From contig NW_026944383.1 in assembly GCF_033439725.1 (NCBI RefSeq), positions 3,038,001-3,102,000 on the forward strand: 64,000 bases of DNA, given 5' to 3'. Under the pieces are notes generated by a model that saw nothing but the letters and a program-made list of their open reading frames with translations, was not told where the DNA came from and did no database searches. Shown here piece after piece: positions 57,700-64,000 of the stretch (the stretch's first letter is position 1; each line of letters starts with the position of its first letter). The position numbers were made by a program, and so were the translations under genes. Source of the DNA: Neurospora tetraspora. Its lineage: Eukaryota; Ascomycota; Sordariomycetes; Sordariales; Sordariaceae.

Positions 57700-60622
57700 T
57701 CAGTAAACAAACCAACTCTGCGTCAACGGCAACTCGCTACTCGGCTCCGCCGTACACACCTCCCCATCCGCCTCAACCGTATACCTCTCCGGATCAACCT
57801 TCATCTTCGGCATCCTCTCATTAAACTTCATATCCCTCTTGCCCACACTTCTACACCCCCTAACAGCCTCCACTCTACTCTTCAATCCATACCCTTCAAT
57901 CGCACCACTATCCAAGCTCGCCTGCGAAACAAACAGCACCTTGGTCTTCGCAACCATCGGCGCAAACATCGGCCGCGCAATAACCGGCTGCACGGTCGGG
58001 ATCGAGGCATTGGGGTCGCCCATCATCGCGCTCGCTATCAGTCCGGACTTGATCACGAGGGACGGCTTGGTGCCGAACCAAGCTGGGTCCCAGACGACTA
58101 GGTCGGCCAGCTTGCCGATTTCGATGTTCCCGATCAAATGGGACATTCCCTGTGCGAGGGCCGGGTTGATGGTGTATTTGGAGATGTACCGCTTCACGCG
58201 GTAGTTATCTGCTCCTGTGTCTTGGTCCTCCGGAAGGGGGCCGCGTTGCAACTTGTTCTTATGAGCCGTGTTCCAAGTCCGCAAGATGACTTCGCCGCAA
58301 CGGCCCATGGCCTGGCTGTCGCTGCTCATCATGCTGATTGCTCCGAGATCATGCAGCACGTCCTCGGCGGCGATGGTCTCAGCGCGGATGCGCGACTCGG
58401 CAAAGGCCACGTCCTCGGGAATGTTTTTGGAGAGGTGGTGGCACACCATCAGCATGTCGAGATGCTCGTCTAGCGTGTTGCGGGTGTACGGCCTGGTGGG
58501 GTTGGTAGACGAGGGGAGGACGTTGGGGTGCTCGACGACGCTGATGATGTCCGGTGCGTGCCCGCCTCCCGCTCCTTCGGTGTGGTACGTGTGGATGGTG
58601 CGGCCGGCGAAGGCGGCGATGGTCGATTCGACGAAGCCGGACTCGTTTAGAGTGTCGGTGTGAATCAGGCATTGCACGTCGAGCTCGTCGCAGACGGTCA
58701 GGCAGGAGTCGATGGCGGCGGGGGTGGTGCCCCAGTCTTCGTGCAGCTTGAGGCCGCAGGCGCCGGCGAGGATTTGTTCCCGTAAGGCGGAGGGGGAGCT
58801 GTCGTTGCCTTTGCCGGTTATGCCGATGTTGAGGGGGAGGGAGTCACAGGCTTGAAGCATTTGGCGCATGTAGTGGGCGCCGGGGGTGCAGGTGGTGGCG
58901 TTTGTGCCGGCGCTGCGGAGGAGGGGGGAGTTAGTTTCTTGGACTTGATATGTTGAGGATGGGTGAGAGAGGTCAGAAGAAGGGAAAGGCTTACCTTGGA
59001 CCGGTTCCACCACCAAGGAACGTGGTGATGCCAGCAGCCAAAGCCTCAGCCGCCTGTTGAGGGCAGATAAAGTGAATATGCGTATCAATACCTCCCGCGG
59101 TAATGATCTTGCCTTCACCGGCCACCACATCCGTGCAGCTTCCCACGATCATGCCCGGCGTGACACCATCCATCACATCAGGATTACCAGCCTTGCCGAT
59201 GCCCACAATGACACCAGCCTTGACACCGATATCCGCCTTGTAGATGCCCGTCCAGTCCACCACCAGCGCGTTCGTCACCACCATATCCAGCGTCTCCTCA
59301 TCCGACCTGCCCGTCGCCTGCCCCATGCCCTCGCGCAGCGTCTTGCCGCCGCCAAACTTGCACTCGTCCCCGTAAACGGTGTAATCCTTCTCAACCTTGA
59401 TCCACAAATCCGTGCTGCCCAGCCTCACCATATCACCCACCGTCGGACCAAACATGACGGCGTACGCCCTCCGATCCATAGTAAACGGCTCACTAATAAA
59501 CGCCGCATCGCCCACCGGCTCCTCCGGGGTGTGCGCAAAACCGGCCGCCTGCAACTTGGCAATGATCTCCTCCGCCCTCGCCAGGTCCAGCTTGCCCGAG
59601 GCCAGGTTGTTGCCGCCCCTGATGACCTTGTTGCCGCCAATCTCCACCAGCGTGACCGTCTTGGTGTCGCCGGGCTCGAACCGCACCGACGTGCCGGCGG
59701 GAATGTCCAGCCGATACCCGTACGCCCGCGCCCGGTCGAACTCCAGCTGCGGGTTCGTCTCGATGAAGTGGTAGTGGCTGCCGACCTGGATCGGCCGGTC
59801 TCCCTTGCTGGTCACACGAAGACGGATGCGTTTCCGGCCCTCGTTGAGCTTGACCTTGGCCTCCTTGACGCAGACCACGGCGCCGGGCTGCTTGCTGGCT
59901 TCGTAGGCCGCGGCCGGGGGCAAGGGGAAGACGGAGTCGTCGTTGGGCGGGATCGGCAGGAAGCTGCCGTACAAGGCGCGGGCGAGGTCGCCGTCGTCGG
60001 AGCTGATGGGGTTGTGCACGGTCACGAGGTAGGTGCCCGAGGGGAAAGTGCCTTCGACTTGGATCTCGTGCAGCGTCGAGGTCACTTCGGGCAGGACGTG
60101 GCGCCGGCCGAGCATGGTGGCGCCCAGGGCCATGAGGTCGGCGACGGTGTGGTTGCCATCGCGGATGAGCTCTTGGAGGTTGTTGGCGATGAGCGCCTGG
60201 GTGGATGAGTGGGTGTGTTAGTGAGTGAGGCGAGTGAGGGAAAAGACAAAAGGAGAAAACTTACGGTGGCCTCGGAATGGTTCAGTTTTACACCTCTTGC
60301 TAGACGTCTTTGAGCTAGGAATCCTAGCTGAGAGATGGCGAGCTTATCGAGCTGTTAAGGTGAAAGGAAACATGATGTTGTCAAGAGGTTAGTTACGCTG
60401 CCCTGACTTGCCGGGATGAATCCCTCTCATGGAGTTGTCACACCCCTTTTACTGTCCAGCCTAGTCACACAGTTATAAAGGTATACACACGATGCCAACG
60501 TCCGTGACTCTTTCGTTGTGTGAACCGTGACCGGAGGTGTCTTGGTCTTGTAAACCGCAAGAGGTGGAGGATCAACGGGGGCACAACAAGCAACCACTAA
60601 CCTCTTTGGGAATGAGATGCAT
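57700..60622 (-). CDS. URE1: Urease (single-chain fungal type)
   Basis: Five parts on the minus strand by my reading: exons 60622-60602, 60351-60265, 60196-58995 and 58912-57700, that is four exons giving 840 residues, the normal size for fungal urease. Introns are 250, 68 and 82 nt. The first exon codes only MHLIPKE, joined to [25 protein letters not shown]. The protein fuses the bacterial gamma, beta and alpha parts in order. Nickel site and active-site motifs: [13 protein letters not shown], the carbamylated lysine in [34 protein letters not shown], the catalytic His in VCHHLSKN and SSDSQAMGR. It hydrolyses urea to ammonia and carbamate and needs the nickel-inserting accessory proteins, which are not in this window. 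Confidence 0.96.
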
Positions 60623-61248
60623 CTTGTTCCTGTCACAGTGAGGTTCTGCCTCCTGTTGATGTTGACGAGAGTTTCGATGCAAGATTGACAAGGAAAGAGA
60701 TCAAGAAAACGAGAGAAACATTGCTCTCTGACATGATGACACTAACATCTCGAGAACTGCTAGTTTTGACCCCCGTAGCTCTGTACCACCTGCTTATCAG
60801 TCCGCTTCCAATGTTCTAGATGCGACCGCGGTAAAAGACGCCGACTGCGGTAGGATGTTGTCCCATAGATTGCTGTACCCCGCACACTTGTACTGATAAG
60901 GCGGATATTGTTAGGTAGTAACAGCTCAGTAGTCTTTTGGTTGTTTACAACTCCAAAGGCCCCGGCAACGATGATAGGGGTAGCCACACTTACACTTGAC
61001 AGAAAAACACCAAATGTACCACGAGTAACATGACGGATCTAAGATATTGCGTATACAAATATTCTGCTTGGATTTTCGGTCTCCAAAAATCATATTCTGT
61101 ACAGCAAACGAATGCTTATTTAAACTCCAAACTCCTCGGACTCCTAAACTACCTCCGAAAACTAGGAAAGTACATGTACAACGCTTCTAAGAACACTATT
61201 TCCCTGCCTCAAACCTATGTAACTTGCCATCTGCAATCTCAGCATCAT
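60623..61248. other. Urease promoter and 3' flank of the next gene
   Basis: About 600 bases between two minus-strand genes. I see no gene and no clear promoter motif. Confidence 0.55.
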
Positions 61249-63126
61249 CTACCAACCAAGACCAGGAAGACGTCTATTGTACGCCTTTGCCTCCAACTCC
61301 GGCAACTCCTCTTTACCCCTAGCCAACGCCTCTCGCACGCGCTCATTCTCAACATCTCTTATCTTGTTTCTCGCCGATTCCAGCCTCTCAACTCCCCTAT
61401 CGATGGTCTCGACATGCACATAGAGCGGTATATCAAGCCCAGCATCCCTTGCCACCTCCGCCTCTCCAACCCGGTCTCTTAGCCCGTTGAGACTGGCCTG
61501 AATGTTCTGAAGCTCGACAATGAGTTCGCTAACCTGCTTCACGGCTTCCGAGCGCTGGTCCTCGACCTTCCTAAGTAGGGCCAGCTGGTTGTTGTAGCTC
61601 TTGCGGTTGCCGGATTTGATGCCGATGTAGGTCCACAACTCCCAAAAGACCTCCTCCTTCTTCGCCTGTATGTGTTCCTGAGTCCTAGTCACGAAATCGT
61701 ATATGACTTCGAGGTGGTCTTCTGCCCTCTGCAGCGTGACCAGCACAGCTTGCGCTTCCCTTATCAGGTTGGCAATCTTGTCCGAGACGCGGATCGTGTG
61801 GTCGATGTACTGGTCGAGAAGCTTGCGCTCCGTGTAGGTGGATGGCTGAAAGGGGGAGAATACCCAGTCCCACCACTCGCCTATGATGCCACGGTGTTCC
61901 ACGTCATCTGATAGTTCATCGATGTATCGAGATGTCCATCGGTTGACGCTGATTATAGAATCAATAGTCGAGCCGACGCGGGTGTTGAATCTTTGAAGAT
62001 CCCAAGTTGCCGAGCTTGCGACGTCGATGTACCCGTCGAATTCAAGGATCAGTTGTTCTTTACCGTGAAGCTGGCTGTATCGGACCATGGTGCGCAAGTC
62101 GCGGATGGCTAATTCGGAGCGCTTCATCTCCAAAGGCAGCGAAGCACTCTCAGCCGCTTTTTCTAGAACTCCCTCGAAGCGATCCTGTATCTCTATTACA
62201 GGGTCGAACTGGATGTGGGTGTTCGTTTTTGTAGAGGTGTCAAGGCAAAATGGCAGATTGAGCCACCTCGCGCCTGGTACACGACAGACCGGTGATAAGG
62301 CCGTATAGAGGGATAGCGTTGCCATGTTCTGGACCATTGAAAGGAGGCCGAAGATGAGGTATACGGATACTAGGATGGCGATAGGCTTTTGCGCATATCT
62401 GAACGCAAGCCCCACGACTCCCAAAGCCCAAGACAAAGTGTTGAAAACGGCATCCGGTACTGAGTCGAAGAACCGGTCAAAAAATCCCTTTATTTGCGGC
62501 GCCTGTTGTCGTTTTGGTGTCCTAGACCTCTTCATTTCTTCGACCCTCTCCTCATTATCCGCATTGACTTCGGTATCTTCACCCGATGAGTGAGAAGCCT
62601 CGCGGGAGCCTGTTAACGTCTGGCGGCCGGGACGGTATGCCTGGCGTTGGCGAAGACCAGGCAACGAGGGCGGAAACTGTCGTATTGTCATGGATGACCG
62701 TGTACTGGATCGTCTGCTGTCGACAAGTCTGTTATCGACATCGACCATGGGCATGTAAAACTCCTGCGGTGTTGGTTGGATCCGGTGTCTCATGTTTTCG
62801 CGAGACGCGTGCCGGACAGATTGTGGTATTGAAGGCCGGAAGGGAGTTCTCATGATGACCTGGTCATCGTCTTCGGCTCTGTGTAGGAAACTTTCGAGAC
62901 TCTCGTCCTGTGATCCTCCTATACTGAATGGCTGAGATCCGTCCAGACTGAAGGGCTGGCTCCCGTCTACATGTGAGTGGTCGCTTTGGCTGGATAGGAT
63001 CATATCGTTGCCATCATAATCGTCGGGCATTAATGAGGTGTCGAAACTGTCATTCTCGCCTCCCTCGACCATGCGCCAAGAACTCGAGACATTGGGCGGC
63101 TGCCCTGGTGGTTGACGTCCCGACAT
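61249..63126 (-). CDS. Conserved fungal membrane and coiled-coil protein of unknown function
   Basis: A single uninterrupted frame of 625 residues. Residues 1-215 are Ser/Gln-rich and probably disordered, with a small internal repeat (DGSQPFSLDGSQPFSIGGSQ). A hydrophobic region around residues 235-290 (AVFNTLSWALGVVGLAF, then PIAILVSVYLIFGLLSMV) gives one or two membrane segments. The remaining 330 residues are mostly helical with heptad texture and end in LPELEAKAYNRRLPGLGW. I do not recognise a named domain. A long disordered side, a membrane anchor and a coiled-coil side would fit a nuclear-envelope or endomembrane tether, but that is only inference. Start: first ATG, in a good context, with no upstream in-frame continuation of note. 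Confidence 0.8.
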   Translation of the reverse strand: MSGRQPPGQPPNVSSSWRMVEGGENDSFDTSLMPDDYDGNDMILSSQSDHSHVDGSQPFSLDGSQPFSIGGSQDESLESFLHRAEDDDQVIMRTPFRPSIPQSVRHASRENMRHRIQPTPQEFYMPMVDVDNRLVDSRRSSTRSSMTIRQFPPSLPGLRQRQAYRPGRQTLTGSREASHSSGEDTEVNADNEERVEEMKRSRTPKRQQAPQIKGFFDRFFDSVPDAVFNTLSWALGVVGLAFRYAQKPIAILVSVYLIFGLLSMVQNMATLSLYTALSPVCRVPGARWLNLPFCLDTSTKTNTHIQFDPVIEIQDRFEGVLEKAAESASLPLEMKRSELAIRDLRTMVRYSQLHGKEQLILEFDGYIDVASSATWDLQRFNTRVGSTIDSIISVNRWTSRYIDELSDDVEHRGIIGEWWDWVFSPFQPSTYTERKLLDQYIDHTIRVSDKIANLIREAQAVLVTLQRAEDHLEVIYDFVTRTQEHIQAKKEEVFWELWTYIGIKSGNRKSYNNQLALLRKVEDQRSEAVKQVSELIVELQNIQASLNGLRDRVGEAEVARDAGLDIPLYVHVETIDRGVERLESARNKIRDVENERVREALARGKEELPELEAKAYNRRLPGLGW

Positions 63127-64000
63127 GGTTTAGGTAACTACCATGAGTGAGCCCGTAGGGGAAGCTATGATAAGAGTTGCGAAGTTAAAGTTTTATAGAG
63201 AGGATGGAGCCGCGATAACATGGAGCGTAAAAGTTCAAGGACGTCGGGATCGGTGGTTGATGTTGGTGGACTTAGGCACCAGTGCTTCTCTTATAGGCTT
63301 CAGTCCTGGATTGATTTGATTGTTGACAGCGGGGGAGCTCGGCCAAATCTTAACGGCAACTGATAGCTGGTTCTTTGTTTACCGTGAAGTCGATCCCAGG
63401 CTTCAAGTCGTTGAAAAGCAAGGTGCGCACAGACTAATACCGTGTATTTGAGTCACGACAAGGTACCGATACACGGGTATAAGTGGTGAAAACGGAAGTA
63501 TCAAATGTGTTCCGCGGGTACAGGATGTATAAAAGAATGGGAGAGCCGGGTATGTTCTTTGATAATCCAACAATAGCTTTGAGATATGAGGCTGAGTGAG
63601 ATGTCGTTAAACCAAGCAACTGGAATGCGACGGAAATGGACTAGGTAAGGTTAAACTGTACATGTAGGGTAGGCGGAGGGAGAGAAGGGAGGGAGGGAGG
63701 AGGAGGCAACGTGGGAAGGCAAAGTTAAGGTGGTGTGAGGTACCGATGCACGCTGCTACAGTGCCCGTATGTGCCGCAGCGCATATCCTGTCACAGGACG
63801 GGATGATGCTAAGAAAGAGTTCTGGTGACCTTTCTTTGTATCGTCGACCTCGGTCGGTCACAGAGACCAGCAGGACGGTGACTCGGTGAACTTGGAGTTT
63901 GGTGAGTGACGTCGAGAAGAATCACGACCAGCACCGTCGTGTGAACGTATCTCACCAAGTCACCTTGCCCCGCCCGGCAGACAGGTGCCCGCTGTGTTGA
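63127..64000. other. Upstream region of the coiled-coil protein gene
   Basis: Probably promoter and leader of the minus-strand gene at its left side. A purine-rich GGAGG/GAGGGA tract lies near 63675-63710. No gene supported up to the window end. Confidence 0.55.

Noticed and set aside
59057-60208. 383-codon plus-strand frame
   Set aside because: It is the antisense shadow of the urease coding region, which has unmistakable active-site motifs on the minus strand.

Overview
The window is nuclear DNA of a filamentous ascomycete, most likely a member of the Sordariales close to Neurospora or Sordaria. Evidence: compact genes with short introns (50-250 nt, GTRNGT donors, CTRAY branch sites), fungal-only families (SPA2, Zn2Cys6 regulators, HET-C, HET-domain protein), lysine made by the aminoadipate route, and an island of repeat DNA pushed to extreme A+T with TpA excess, the mark of repeat-induced point mutation (RIP). 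From memory, the order spa-2 / IQGAP / IMPDH / saccharopine dehydrogenase / ... / CK2 alpha / het-c / HMG resembles a block of the Neurospora crassa genome; I could not check this.

Layout. 2.2-5.0 kb: polarisome scaffold SPA2 (+). 6.0-14.85 kb: one AT-rich insertion with about 60-bp terminal inverted repeats and a perfect 8-bp target duplication; it holds a 2.7-kb head-to-tail duplication and relics of a Mutator-like transposase N-terminus. 15.3-21.1 kb: IQGAP cytokinesis scaffold (-). 22.8-24.7 kb: IMP dehydrogenase (+). 25.7-27.1 kb: saccharopine dehydrogenase (-). 28.8-31.4 kb: Zn2Cys6 regulator of NIT-4/NirA type (+). 32.7-35.5 kb: AAA ATPase (+). 36.2-37.8 kb: ATG6/Beclin (-), divergent from the Scm3-type CENP-A chaperone at 38.4-42.4 kb (+). 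43.4-44.7 kb: CK2 catalytic subunit (-). 46.0-47.4 kb: broken HET-domain gene (+), converging on het-c at 48.5-51.1 kb (-). 51.1-55.6 kb: gene-poor. 55.6-56.8 kb: HMG-box protein (+). 57.7-60.6 kb: urease (-). 61.2-63.1 kb: conserved membrane/coiled-coil protein of unknown role (-).

Most genes are unrelated housekeeping or growth genes. Two sets work together: SPA2 and IQGAP (polarity and septation, with the transposon lying between their facing 3' ends), and het-c with a neighbouring HET-domain gene, the pairing that forms the het-c/pin-c nonself-recognition system in N. crassa. Here the HET partner is decayed while HET-C looks intact. Exon boundaries were worked out by hand from splice signals and reading frame; no alignment or database search was run.
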